In this document: positions 8,491 through 16,475 of the stretch, in pieces
How the letters are laid out: each line of letters begins with the position of its first letter
Numbering within the stretch: position 1 is the stretch's first letter
Source: Gammaproteobacteria bacterium
Lineage (GTDB): Bacteria; Pseudomonadota; Gammaproteobacteria; Immundisolibacterales; Immundisolibacteraceae
Reading direction: 5' to 3'
DNA: 27,488 nucleotides
Assembly: GCA_003645395.1 (NCBI GenBank)
Contig: QNFC01000003.1
Span: 1-27,488, forward strand
Notes under the pieces: generated by a model
Database searches by the model: none
What the model saw: only the letters and a program-made list of their open reading frames with translations
What the model was told of the DNA's origin: nothing
Translations under genes and position numbers: made by a program

Positions 8491-8510
8491 CTTAGGCTGG
8501 TTTCAGCAAG

Positions 8511-10094
8511 TCAAACCACATCAAATTGCCAGGGAAATTGACCAGGGTCGTTTTTTAACGATTCACGGATAACGAACTTGGCTATTTTACCGGTAACCCC
8601 TTTAGGCAGGTCATCGACAAACACGACGTGTTTGGGGATTTCCCATTTACCAACTCTTTCCCGGCAAAAATCGGCCAGCTCCTGAAAATCTGCCGATTTA
8701 CCGACTTGCATCGACACCATGGCGACTACTGCCTCACCCCACTTTGGATGAGGAATACCGACCACGGCGACCTCGCGCACGGCCGGGTGTTCAGCCAACA
8801 CATTCTCTACCACCACCGGATAGACGTTATAGCCGCCGCTGATAATCATGAACTTACGCCGGTCAGTCAGGTAGAGATAACCCTCTTCATCCATCCGCCC
8901 CAGGTCATTGGTACGCAGCCAGTCACCGTTATAGAGCTCGGCATTTTCTTCCGGCAAATTCAGGTAACCGGGAATATTGGTACTGCTGCGCACAACAATT
9001 TCGCCGATCTCACCTGCGGGTAACCGCTCGCCTTCGGGGGTGTGTATCTGCAAATCAACGTGCATGGCCGGCCGGCCACAGGAGGTGAGTAGTTCTGGCT
9101 CCTCAAGTCCGCGCAGATGCTCGGCATGCCTTAAAAAACTCAACCAGCCGGCGGTGGATTCGGTGAGTCCATACAACTGCATAATTTCACAACCAAAGGT
9201 TGCAATTGCGTCGCGGATTAGCGGTGGCGTAGCCGGCGACGAACCGTAGGTAAGCAGCCGTAGCGAGAGTTCATAACTACCGGCGCGATAACGCTCAATG
9301 ATGCTCTGCATCATCGTTGGCACCAATATAGCCACCGTAGCACGGTGCAGTTGCATCTGTTGCAGAGCGCCTTCTGGATCGAAACTACCTTCCAGAATCA
9401 GGGTAGTGAGGCCGTTAGTCAGGCCGAGAGAGCCGTTAAGTATCGGCACACCGGCCATGGGGAAGGGAGCAAAATAGGTATCTTCGTGCCGTAGCCCCAT
9501 CTCCAGCACGCTATGCATTAGCGCATCGCGCGCTCCGCGTTGAGTCCAGATTGCTCCTTTAGGCAACCCGGTAGTGCCAGAGGTGTAACTGATGGCACTT
9601 AAATCGTCTTCACTGAGTTCCGGCAACGTCGGCGTTTGGTCAGCCGCGATCAATTCATCAAAATCGATCTCCAGACCATGATCCCCACCAAAACCGGCTA
9701 ACTGGCAAGACTCCTGCTGCAACTCATTAAAACCATCACCCAGTAGCTGACGACATTCGGCTTCGACAAACACCAGCCTGGCATTGCTATCGCGTATCAG
9801 ATGAAGCATTTCGCGCGGGGCGTAGCGCCAGTTAATACCAACCCGCACCGCACCGATTTTTAAACAGGCGAACCATAGCTCAATGACTTCAAGGTGATCT
9901 TTGGCGAGCATGGCGACCACATCACCTTTGCCGATACCCAGGTTTTGCATACCTGCAGCAAGCGCATCGGTACGGCGGTCTACTTCAGCCCAGGTTCGCT
10001 GTCGCTGACCTTCGATGAACGCCGTCTTATCACCATAGCCAACCGCACAACGGCGTAACTGATCTCTAAGCAGCGGACTTTTCTGGTAACTCAC
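8511..10094 (-). CDS. AMP-forming acyl-CoA synthetase / ligase, copy 1
   Basis: An ANL-superfamily enzyme that adenylates a carboxylic acid and transfers it to CoA. It has 527 residues. The phosphate-binding loop ISYTSGTTGLPKG is at 168-180, the A5 motif is QLYGLTES, the hinge region reads YLYLTDRRKFMIISGGYNVYP, and the predicted adenylation lysine is K503 in GVTGKIAK. The GTG start has GGGGAG 8 bases upstream. It lies 23 bases downstream of its paralog and is the last gene of the dioxygenase cluster. Substrate not readable; an aromatic, alicyclic or fatty acid is possible, and the dioxygenase context favours a ring-containing acid. Confidence 0.93.
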   Translation of the reverse strand: MSYQKSPLLRDQLRRCAVGYGDKTAFIEGQRQRTWAEVDRRTDALAAGMQNLGIGKGDVVAMLAKDHLEVIELWFACLKIGAVRVGINWRYAPREMLHLIRDSNARLVFVEAECRQLLGDGFNELQQESCQLAGFGGDHGLEIDFDELIAADQTPTLPELSEDDLSAISYTSGTTGLPKGAIWTQRGARDALMHSVLEMGLRHEDTYFAPFPMAGVPILNGSLGLTNGLTTLILEGSFDPEGALQQMQLHRATVAILVPTMMQSIIERYRAGSYELSLRLLTYGSSPATPPLIRDAIATFGCEIMQLYGLTESTAGWLSFLRHAEHLRGLEEPELLTSCGRPAMHVDLQIHTPEGERLPAGEIGEIVVRSSTNIPGYLNLPEENAELYNGDWLRTNDLGRMDEEGYLYLTDRRKFMIISGGYNVYPVVVENVLAEHPAVREVAVVGIPHPKWGEAVVAMVSMQVGKSADFQELADFCRERVGKWEIPKHVVFVDDLPKGVTGKIAKFVIRESLKNDPGQFPWQFDVV

Positions 10095-10117
10095 AATAGG
10101 TACTCCCCAAAAACCGG

Positions 10118-11692
10118 CTATGCCTGGTCAGCCCAGGGCAACTCGGATGGGTCGTTACGAAACCCTTCTCGGAGTGCATGTTTGGCGATTTTATGGGTGC
10201 CACCTTTTGGCAGTTCATCGACAATTTTGATGAACTTGGGCACTTCCCACTTAGCCACCTTGTCACGGCAATACTCAATCAGTTCCTCTGGGGTCGCCGA
10301 CTGACCCGGTTTTTGGCTGACAATCGCGATTACGGCCTCACCCCATTCCGGATGGGGGGCGCCAACAACGGCACATTCGTGTACAGCCGGATGCTCAGCC
10401 AGTACATTCTCAACTACCACCGGAAAAACGTTGAAGGCACCACTGATAATCATGAAACTCTTGCGATCGGTGAGGTAGAAAAACCCCTCCTCGTCATATT
10501 TACCCAGATCGTTACACCGTAACCAGCCATCTTCGGTCAGTGTGTTAGCGGTCTCTTCCGGCAGGTTCAGGTAGCCTTTCAAAATCACGTCACCGCGGGC
10601 CCATAGTTCGCCGACTTCGCCGGGTGGTAACGGGTTTCCCTGATCATCGCGGATGGATAACTCAACATGCAACCCCGGTTTGCCGCAGGAGGTGAGCAGC
10701 TCCGGCTCGCCTGCAAAGCCGCGTAGGTGGTCCTCATGACGCAAAAAACTGAGCCAACCACCGGTCGCCTCGGTAAGACCGTAGATCTGCATAATCTCGC
10801 TGGGAAAAACCTCCGCCCACTCACGAATTACCGCCGGGCGGGTCGGCTCGGAACCGTAGGCAACCAACCGCAGGGTAGAGAGGTCGTAATTACCCCCTTT
10901 GTAAAGGTCAAGTACTCGCCGCATTAATGTTGGCATCAACAGGGTAAAGGTCGCTTTCTCCTGTTTGACTTGCCCCAAAAAGCGCTCAACATCGAAATCC
11001 CCGCCCGGCAGCACAATGGTCATGCCATTAACCAGGTTAAAGGTATTCAAAACAATACCAACACCGGCGGTCGAGCCCGGCGAGACAAATATATCTTCGG
11101 GCGTTAACCCAATTTGCAGGTTGGTATGAATCTGACACTCGCGCACCCCGCGCTGGCTCCAGATCGCACCTTTCGGCAACCCGGTGGTACCCGAGGTATA
11201 ACTGATGGCGATGTCGTCATCTTCGGCAATCGGCGGCAACACCGGCGGGGCGATTTCAGTCGTGGCCAGGGTTTCAAAATCAAGCGGCAGACCATGATCA
11301 CCGCGCAGACCAATCAGCTGCCGACCTGCAGCAAATTCATCTAGATGATCACCCAGAATCGGCAAACAGCTATCCTGAATAATCACCACCTTGGGCTGAC
11401 AATCGTTAACCAGGTGGACCATCTCCCGGGCCGCATAGCGCCAGTTAATACCCACTCGCACGGCACCAATCTTGGCACAGGCGTAAAAATGCTCGATCAC
11501 CTCAACGATATCGTGGGCAAGAATCGCCACCACGTCACCCTTGCCAACGCCCATCGCCTGCAGTGCGCTGGCGAGCCGATCCGAACGCTGGTCAAGTTCG
11601 ACAAAGCTACGACGAAGACCGCCATCTACAAAGGCAGTTTTATCGCCAAAACCTACGGCAGTGGATCGAATAAAGTCTCTCGGCAAAAGCAT
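10118..11692 (-). CDS. AMP-forming acyl-CoA synthetase / ligase, copy 2
   Basis: A second ANL-superfamily CoA ligase of 524 residues, clearly a tandem paralog of the neighbouring gene: shared blocks include KIGAVRVGINWRYA, ISYTSGTTGLPKGAIW, GGWLSFLRH and NVLAEHPAV. The P-loop, QIYGLTEA motif and hinge (YLTDRKSFMIISGAFNVFP) are intact. The adenylation lysine is K501, but the preceding residues read GGTHKIAK rather than the usual TGK, a change not present in copy 1. ATG start with AGGG about 11 bases upstream. Having two related ligases may allow two different acids of one pathway to be activated; this is inference. Confidence 0.93.
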   Translation of the reverse strand: MLLPRDFIRSTAVGFGDKTAFVDGGLRRSFVELDQRSDRLASALQAMGVGKGDVVAILAHDIVEVIEHFYACAKIGAVRVGINWRYAAREMVHLVNDCQPKVVIIQDSCLPILGDHLDEFAAGRQLIGLRGDHGLPLDFETLATTEIAPPVLPPIAEDDDIAISYTSGTTGLPKGAIWSQRGVRECQIHTNLQIGLTPEDIFVSPGSTAGVGIVLNTFNLVNGMTIVLPGGDFDVERFLGQVKQEKATFTLLMPTLMRRVLDLYKGGNYDLSTLRLVAYGSEPTRPAVIREWAEVFPSEIMQIYGLTEATGGWLSFLRHEDHLRGFAGEPELLTSCGKPGLHVELSIRDDQGNPLPPGEVGELWARGDVILKGYLNLPEETANTLTEDGWLRCNDLGKYDEEGFFYLTDRKSFMIISGAFNVFPVVVENVLAEHPAVHECAVVGAPHPEWGEAVIAIVSQKPGQSATPEELIEYCRDKVAKWEVPKFIKIVDELPKGGTHKIAKHALREGFRNDPSELPWADQA

Positions 11693-11798
11693 ATCTGGCT
11701 ACCCTGAAGTTGGTTATTTTATAGCAGGATTTAGGGAATTAATGCTCCCCAACAACCCGCAATATTATGATTTTGAACTGATTTTAAAAGTTTCGAAA

Positions 11799-12663
11799 TT
11801 AAAGTTTCGCCAAAAACCGTTTAACTGCATCGACAAACACGTCATTGTCATCACCGGCTACCATATGGCCCGCCCCCTCAACCTCGACAAACTCGGCGTG
11901 GGGCACGGTCTGTAAAAAATCAGCAGCGCCCTCGGCACTGACCACATCACTGAGTTCACCGCGGATCAGCAGCGTTGGGATCGTCAACCGACTGGCTGCA
12001 CGTTGCATCCTTTCATGTAACAGACCCTCACCGGCCCTGGCAAAGGCGGCCATCATCCGGTTATCCCAATGCCAGTAGTAGCGGCCGTCGGCGTGTTGGC
12101 GTAGATTTTTGCGCAACCCTTCCTGACTCGAGGGCCGACGCCGGTTGGGCAGATATTTAGCAACCGCAGTCGCGGCCTCATCCAGTGTGGCAAAACCTTG
12201 CGGATGCCCGGCCATAAAATGGCGCACGCGCTTCTCACCACCCTGCTGGATTTGCGGCACGATATCAACCAGGATCAGGGCTCGAAATAACGCCTGTGCC
12301 CCACCCTCTGCAGCTAATGCATCCTGGGTCAGCAAGCCAACAATGCCGCCAAGCGACGCGCCCACCAGGACGGGGGGGCTGATCCATGGAGTCGATCAGC
12401 CGGCGCAGATCCTCGACAAAATGATCAAACCGGTAATCACCGTCTTCAGACCAGTCACTCTCGCCATGACCACGCTGATCCATCGACAGCACGTACCAAC
12501 CTTCACTCGCCAGTTGACGGCCGGCTCTCTGCCATGAGTGCCGGGTCTGACCACCACCGTGCAATAACACAACCGGCGGATTAGCAGGCAGGCCATAGGT
12601 ATCGACGACCAGTTCGAGGCCGGCACCCGCCACTCGCTGTGTGGTGGCCTGGCGATGTGGCAT
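11799..12663 (-). pseudogene. Alpha/beta hydrolase, frame broken at a C7 run
   Basis: The first frame (12663 to about 12372) encodes an alpha/beta hydrolase N-terminus: PVVLLHGGGQTRHSW with the oxyanion HGG, then MDQRGHGESDW. After LIDSMDQPP the frame goes wrong. The protein continues in another frame from 12371, reading VLVGASLGGIVG with the nucleophile serine (codon 12354-12356), then LLIRGELSDVV (acid) and EGAGHMVAGD (catalytic His). The switch falls on a run of seven G on the plus strand (12372-12378). Six would restore one 287-residue enzyme with a full triad. It may be a true mutation, a phase-variable tract or a base-calling error. The start follows the beta-subunit stop by one base. 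A role in cleaving a ring-fission or ester intermediate of the cluster is plausible. Confidence 0.88.
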
Positions 12664-12664
12664 A

Positions 12665-13150
12665 TCAGATCAGAAAAGAGATGTTGGCAATGGGCTCATC
12701 ACCATTCACCAGGGCTACCGTTTTACTGGCCATTTTCAATGCACCATCCTCACGCCGCAGCTGATAAGTGATACGCCCCGCCCAGATATGCATGTCGTGG
12801 GTGGACTGGATCGCCATTTCGGTCAGGTTAAAGTTAACCCCCACCCGGTATTCACCGCCCTCTTCCGCTTCAAGCTCTATCGGCGAAATCACCCGGCGCA
12901 TGGGAGAGGCCGGTACCTGGCTATGGCGGGTACCGCTATTAAGCGCCTTAACACGGGTGTGGATACGACCCCGGTTATCGTTGATGTGAGAAACGTGCTT
13001 GTCGGGGTCTTTATTCTCACCCCGCGGCACCCAGTAGCGGCCATCGTCGGTCCAGAGGCTTTCCCAGTCGCTGTAAAGTGATTCATCACAATACCGCGAC
13101 TCTTTTAATATAAATTGGGTCAGTTCGTTAATCAGTTCGTAGCTGGCCAT
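12665..13150 (-). CDS. Aromatic-ring-hydroxylating dioxygenase, beta (small) subunit
   Basis: A small structural subunit of a Rieske non-haem iron oxygenase, with the NTF2/cystatin-like fold that packs an alpha3-beta3 hexamer. About 161 residues, the family norm. Typical features: ESRYCDESLYSDWESLWTDDGRYWVP near the start, then DKHVSHINDNRGRIHTRV and the C-terminal ANISFLI. Start codons TTG (13156), ATG (13153) and ATG (13150) follow each other; AAGGAG at 13158-13163 is 7 bases from the last ATG, so 13150 is chosen. It lies 86 bases after the alpha-subunit gene and one base before the hydrolase. Confidence 0.92.
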   Translation of the reverse strand: MASYELINELTQFILKESRYCDESLYSDWESLWTDDGRYWVPRGENKDPDKHVSHINDNRGRIHTRVKALNSGTRHSQVPASPMRRVISPIELEAEEGGEYRVGVNFNLTEMAIQSTHDMHIWAGRITYQLRREDGALKMASKTVALVNGDEPIANISFLI

Positions 13151-13236
13151 CATCAATCTCCTTGCCAGTAAATTATCGCAGCCGGACGGCTACGATAATT
13201 GTCCATGTCAATGCTTATGCAACTCGTGGTAACTAC

Positions 13237-14517
13237 TCAGCGGTTAGCGTTGTTCATCTCTTTTTTATAACGACGCCAAAACCCGCGGTTCACGGTTTCA
13301 TCAGACATGTGGGAGACGATCTTGCCATCCTCTTCATATTCCCGGTGCAGACCCCGACTCAGGTCCACCCACTCTTGCCCGCCCGCTTGCAGGCCGGACT
13401 GGTTGCGTTCAGCAATAATCACATCTTCGGGAATCAAAAATGAAGCCGGGCCCACCGCCCCTTCGGTTTGGTGCAGCGCCCGGCGATTGATCTCAGGCGC
13501 TCCTTTCAGGGTCATCGGGGTATAGAGCTGTACACACTCATCGGGGCCGGTCGGGTAATAGAACACCACGTTCAATTCGCCCAGAAACAGATTGGGGAAA
13601 ATTATTGCGTGGGGAGGACCGGTTACCGTTAATTCATGGGCCCGCTCTTCCCCATAGTTTTTAATCAGTGCTGCAGTGTAGTTTTGCAGCTTGCTCGCTG
13701 GCATGTTGCCAAACCACTCAAACGGGTTATTACGCGCTTTGTAGGCCACATTAAAGTCAATTTCCATATGCCCATTACCCCAGTCGCGCACCACCGGCGC
13801 CACTTCAGCATTTTCATCAAGTAAATCAAGCACCTGGGTGTCCGTAGCCTCAACAAAAGATGAATGAGTGGCAGCAACGTGATAACCGTCACAGTCGTTC
13901 TCTGGCAACATTTTCCAGTTGGCCTGGAATTTATGTTTCAGCCACCCAGCCTGCAGGTCGAGCTCACCCTCGGGCGACAGATCGACCGCACGATCAATCA
14001 ACTCGGTCGCCTTACCCAGGTGTTCGGCCAAAGTAATGTCACAACCTTCCAGACAGGCGAAGACGAAACCACGGTAAACCCCCATCTGCGTAGCCGGAGC
14101 CATACCGTACTGGGATTTATCGAAATCATCCGGATAGCCATCGGCATCGGGCACGTCCAGCAGATCGCCGTTCAGATCAAATACCCAACCGTGATATGGG
14201 CATACCAGAACTTTTTTGTTGTCACCCTCATAGCCACAGACCATGTTCGCCCGGTGGGAACAACGGTTACGAATAACATTTACCTGACCGTCTTTATCGC
14301 GAATCATCACTACCGGCTGGCGACCCAACCGACGCAGCACGTAATCACCGGGATTGGGAATTTCGCTATCGTGACCGACAAACACCCAGCCGTGATGAAA
14401 AATAGTATCTATTTCATCTTCAAATACCTGCTGACTGGTGTAGAGCGAACTGTGAACCTTATCCGTTTGGATAAGATGGTCGTAATCAATCTTTAATCCC
14501 TGCTCTGGCATATTCAT
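13237..14517 (-). CDS. Aromatic-ring-hydroxylating dioxygenase, alpha (catalytic) subunit
   Basis: A Rieske non-haem iron oxygenase that inserts O2 into an aromatic or related substrate using electrons from a separate reductase or ferredoxin. It has 426 residues. The Rieske cluster ligands are C86/H88 (CSHRANMVC) and C106/H109 (CPYHGWVF). The mononuclear iron ligands are predicted as H213 and H218 in NDCDGYHVAATH, with D210 the likely bridge to the Rieske centre, and D365 in LIPEDVIIAE. The ATG has AGAGGA 7 bases upstream. It is the first gene of the five-gene minus-strand cluster and is divergent from the secreted-protein genes. Substrate class unknown; benzoate-, cumate- or steroid-type families cannot be told apart by eye. 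Confidence 0.94.
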   Translation of the reverse strand: MNMPEQGLKIDYDHLIQTDKVHSSLYTSQQVFEDEIDTIFHHGWVFVGHDSEIPNPGDYVLRRLGRQPVVMIRDKDGQVNVIRNRCSHRANMVCGYEGDNKKVLVCPYHGWVFDLNGDLLDVPDADGYPDDFDKSQYGMAPATQMGVYRGFVFACLEGCDITLAEHLGKATELIDRAVDLSPEGELDLQAGWLKHKFQANWKMLPENDCDGYHVAATHSSFVEATDTQVLDLLDENAEVAPVVRDWGNGHMEIDFNVAYKARNNPFEWFGNMPASKLQNYTAALIKNYGEERAHELTVTGPPHAIIFPNLFLGELNVVFYYPTGPDECVQLYTPMTLKGAPEINRRALHQTEGAVGPASFLIPEDVIIAERNQSGLQAGGQEWVDLSRGLHREYEEDGKIVSHMSDETVNRGFWRRYKKEMNNANR

Positions 14518-14702
14518 AAGGCAGTCCTCTTTATCGTTCCGGTGTAATTTTAAAAGTCAAAGCAACCAAACTGGTCTGGCATGATTATGGTTGTTGGTAG
14601 CTGCTATACCATGGTGCTCTTAGAAGTGAGGACAACGTGCGGACATATCGGTCTCTGGTCTTACCCCCAGCATCATGTCAAGAGTAAATAACGACGCTGA
14701 CT

Positions 14703-15422
14703 ATGTACAGAGTTTTTAGCCTTCATCCAAACATTAAGCGTAGCTATAAATTCGCACGCACGCTTAGTGTAAAAACACTCAGCCTGTCGATTTTACTTTT
14801 AAACTCTTTACTCCTCACCACCCAGCCTAACGCAGCGACCGATACCACCGTACCGGATTGGTGCACTAATTACCGGATACCACTGACGGAGGATGCCAAT
14901 AGCGGCCGAGTAGTCTTGCACGCCTCATTAATCGCAAAGATACGCCTTGGTGTTCCAGTTAACCCGGTGCAAGTAACTTTGGTCGGCCGGAGTAAAAAGT
15001 TGCCGACAATCACCAGCAAACTTCAATGCTCAAATTTAGTGATATTTAACCAGGTGCCGCCGGGAGAGTATCGCGTTCAATCCCTTCAGGGAAACGTGAA
15101 TATCCTTGGTACACCCGGCCGGTTTTTATACCCGATGACCAACGACTACCAAGTTCTTTTCAGAGGGGGTAGCACTGCAATTTATCGGGTAATAGTGCCT
15201 CGGGATCTGGAACCCACCGTCACCGTCAATGCCGGTGAAACTAGCTATGCCGGTAAGTTATCAACCGATACCCAGCCAGCGAACTCCCCCTTCGGGTTCA
15301 TAGTGAGCTGGGATCATCAGCCCACCACACAGGCAGTTATTTGCCAGGCATTCAACCAGGCCTACACGTTGACTGACAGTTGCAAGCCTCCGGAACAAAA
15401 CAACGCGTTCCCGGACAGATAA
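14703..15422 (+). CDS. Secreted four-cysteine protein of unknown function, copy 1
   Basis: Not recognised as any named family. 239 residues: a long positively charged start, a hydrophobic signal segment (about 25-40) and a likely signal-peptidase site near PNAA (43-46), then a mature domain starting TVPDWC. Four cysteines, C54, C109, C214 and C227, are conserved in copy 2, suggesting two disulfides and a periplasmic or extracellular location. The middle is rich in beta-type segments; VIFNQVPPGEYRVQS resembles the strand-turn of transthyretin/carboxypeptidase-regulatory-like folds, a weak hint only. The ATG at 14703 lies well past an AAGAG remnant; in copy 2 the aligned bases form AGGAG followed by ATG, so this copy seems to have lost the original start and ribosome site. 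Confidence 0.7.
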   Translation: MYRVFSLHPNIKRSYKFARTLSVKTLSLSILLLNSLLLTTQPNAATDTTVPDWCTNYRIPLTEDANSGRVVLHASLIAKIRLGVPVNPVQVTLVGRSKKLPTITSKLQCSNLVIFNQVPPGEYRVQSLQGNVNILGTPGRFLYPMTNDYQVLFRGGSTAIYRVIVPRDLEPTVTVNAGETSYAGKLSTDTQPANSPFGFIVSWDHQPTTQAVICQAFNQAYTLTDSCKPPEQNNAFPDR

Positions 15423-15446
15423 TTTCCGGCGAAGCGCTCAGACAGA

Positions 15447-15543
15447 CTACTGCTTATCGATTTGATCCAGGGTTAGTGGCTGAAATTGAGGTTGCCGCAT
15501 ATCTCCGCCCTGCGGCACATAATCAATTGAGGTTGGTGCCGTC
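15447..15543 (-). pseudogene. Orphan 3' fragment of the MnmA-like sulfurtransferase gene
   Basis: On the minus strand this stretch translates to a tail matching the C-terminus of the gene at 16367-17413: DYVPQGGDMRQPQFQPLT here against DYVPLGGQARQLQVQPLT there, then DQIDKQ-stop against DQIEKQWYI-stop. The stop here arises where TGG (Trp) became TAG. No start or upstream coding part exists, so it is a dead relic carried along by the tandem duplication of the secreted-protein gene. Confidence 0.88.
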
Positions 15544-15570
15544 ATGATGGTATAAAAACCGAGCAAGGCA

Positions 15571-16475
15571 TGCGGACGCATTTAGTCTCTGGCCGCACCC
15601 CCATCATCAGGAGTAAATGACGATGCTAACCAGGCACAGAGCTTTTAACCTTCCTTCAAACACTCGGGAAACCAGCATCCCATCATCCACCTTTTGGGCT
15701 AAAGCCCTCACTCTATGGATTGGGTTCTCAAGCACCTTTCTCTTCCCAACCCTTGCTAGCGCTGGAACTGAGACTGCTATTCCAGACTGGTGCTCAAATT
15801 ACCGGCTCGCGCTGACAGATGATGCCAATAGTGGCCGGGTAGTCCTGCAAACCTCGTTAATCGCAAACATACGTCTTCCCGTTCCGGTGAACCCCGTAAA
15901 AGCGACCCTGTATGGCATTGGCGACAAGTCACCAACCATAACCAGTAAACTGCAATGCGCAAATTTAGTGATATTTGACCAGGTGCCGCCGGGGGAATAC
16001 CGCGTTCAATCCATCGAGGGAAGCGTGAATATTGCCGGCGCACCCGCCCGGTTTTTGAACCCAATGAACAACGCTTATCAAATTATTGGTGCCGGCGCTG
16101 GTAGCACTGCAATTTATCGGGTAACAGTGCCGCGCAACCTGGACGCTACGGTCAAAGTAACTGCGGGGGAAACCAGCTATGCCGGTTATTTATCCACCGA
16201 CGCCAAACCGAACTCTCCCTGGGGGTTCACCGTGAACTGGGATCATCAGCCCACTACCCAGGCAACTATTTGTCAGGCATTCAACCAGACCTATACGTTG
16301 ACCGGCAGTTGTAAGCTCCCAGAATAAAAACAGGCTGTCACTTCATGCAGCTTGCTGGCGAAGCGCTTAGATATACCACTGCTTTTCGATTTGATCCGGG
16401 GTTAATGGCTGCACCTGGAGTTGCCTTGCCTGCCCGCCCAACGGCACATAATCAACCGTAACCTGCAGTTCTCCG
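15571..16475 (+). repeat. Tandem duplication, unit 2
   Basis: The second copy of the block described for 14638-15543. Its tail is the genuine 3' end of the sulfurtransferase gene, so this unit occupies the original context and unit 1 is the added copy (or the result of an unequal exchange). The right boundary is approximate because similarity fades inside the coding region. Confidence 0.8.
15617..16327 (+). CDS. Secreted four-cysteine protein of unknown function, copy 2
   Basis: A paralog of the preceding gene; most of the mature domain is alike (PDWC-NYR, DANSGRVVL, TITSKLQC-NLVIF, QVPPGEYRVQS, GSTAIYRV-VPR, DHQPTTQA-ICQAFNQ). 236 residues with a signal segment around 31-49 ending LASAG, then a mature domain with four cysteines at the same places (C59, C114 and two near the C-terminus). 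AGGAG is placed just before ATG 15617, with a second in-frame ATG at 15623 at a better distance. The two copies differ most in the signal region and in the segment after the second cysteine. Function unknown; no enzyme motif is visible. Confidence 0.75.
   Translation: MTMLTRHRAFNLPSNTRETSIPSSTFWAKALTLWIGFSSTFLFPTLASAGTETAIPDWCSNYRLALTDDANSGRVVLQTSLIANIRLPVPVNPVKATLYGIGDKSPTITSKLQCANLVIFDQVPPGEYRVQSIEGSVNIAGAPARFLNPMNNAYQIIGAGAGSTAIYRVTVPRNLDATVKVTAGETSYAGYLSTDAKPNSPWGFTVNWDHQPTTQATICQAFNQTYTLTGSCKLPE

Larger units (their letters stand above)
14638..15543 (+). repeat. Tandem duplication, unit 1
   Basis: This unit and 15571-16475 are two diverged copies of one block: about 65 bases of leader, a complete secreted-protein gene, and the 3' end of the adjacent sulfurtransferase gene. 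The leaders share GCGGAC, TCTCTGG, ACCCCCA and GAGTAAAT in order. The tails match 46 of 53 bases (15430-15482 against 16359-16411). The offset is about 930 bases. Confidence 0.85.

Noticed and set aside
8175..8572. Reading frames over the tRNA on both strands (one giving GAPERIRTSDPRL, the other VAQLDRVSASEAEG)
   Set aside because: These are well-known spurious translations of tRNA genes that are often mis-annotated as proteins.
9066..9077. GGCCGGCC palindromic run
   Set aside because: It lies inside the CoA ligase coding sequence and is explained by the codons.
13864..14496. 210-codon plus-strand frame opposite the dioxygenase alpha subunit
   Set aside because: Antisense to a gene with complete Rieske and iron-ligand motifs; no ribosome site and no family resemblance.
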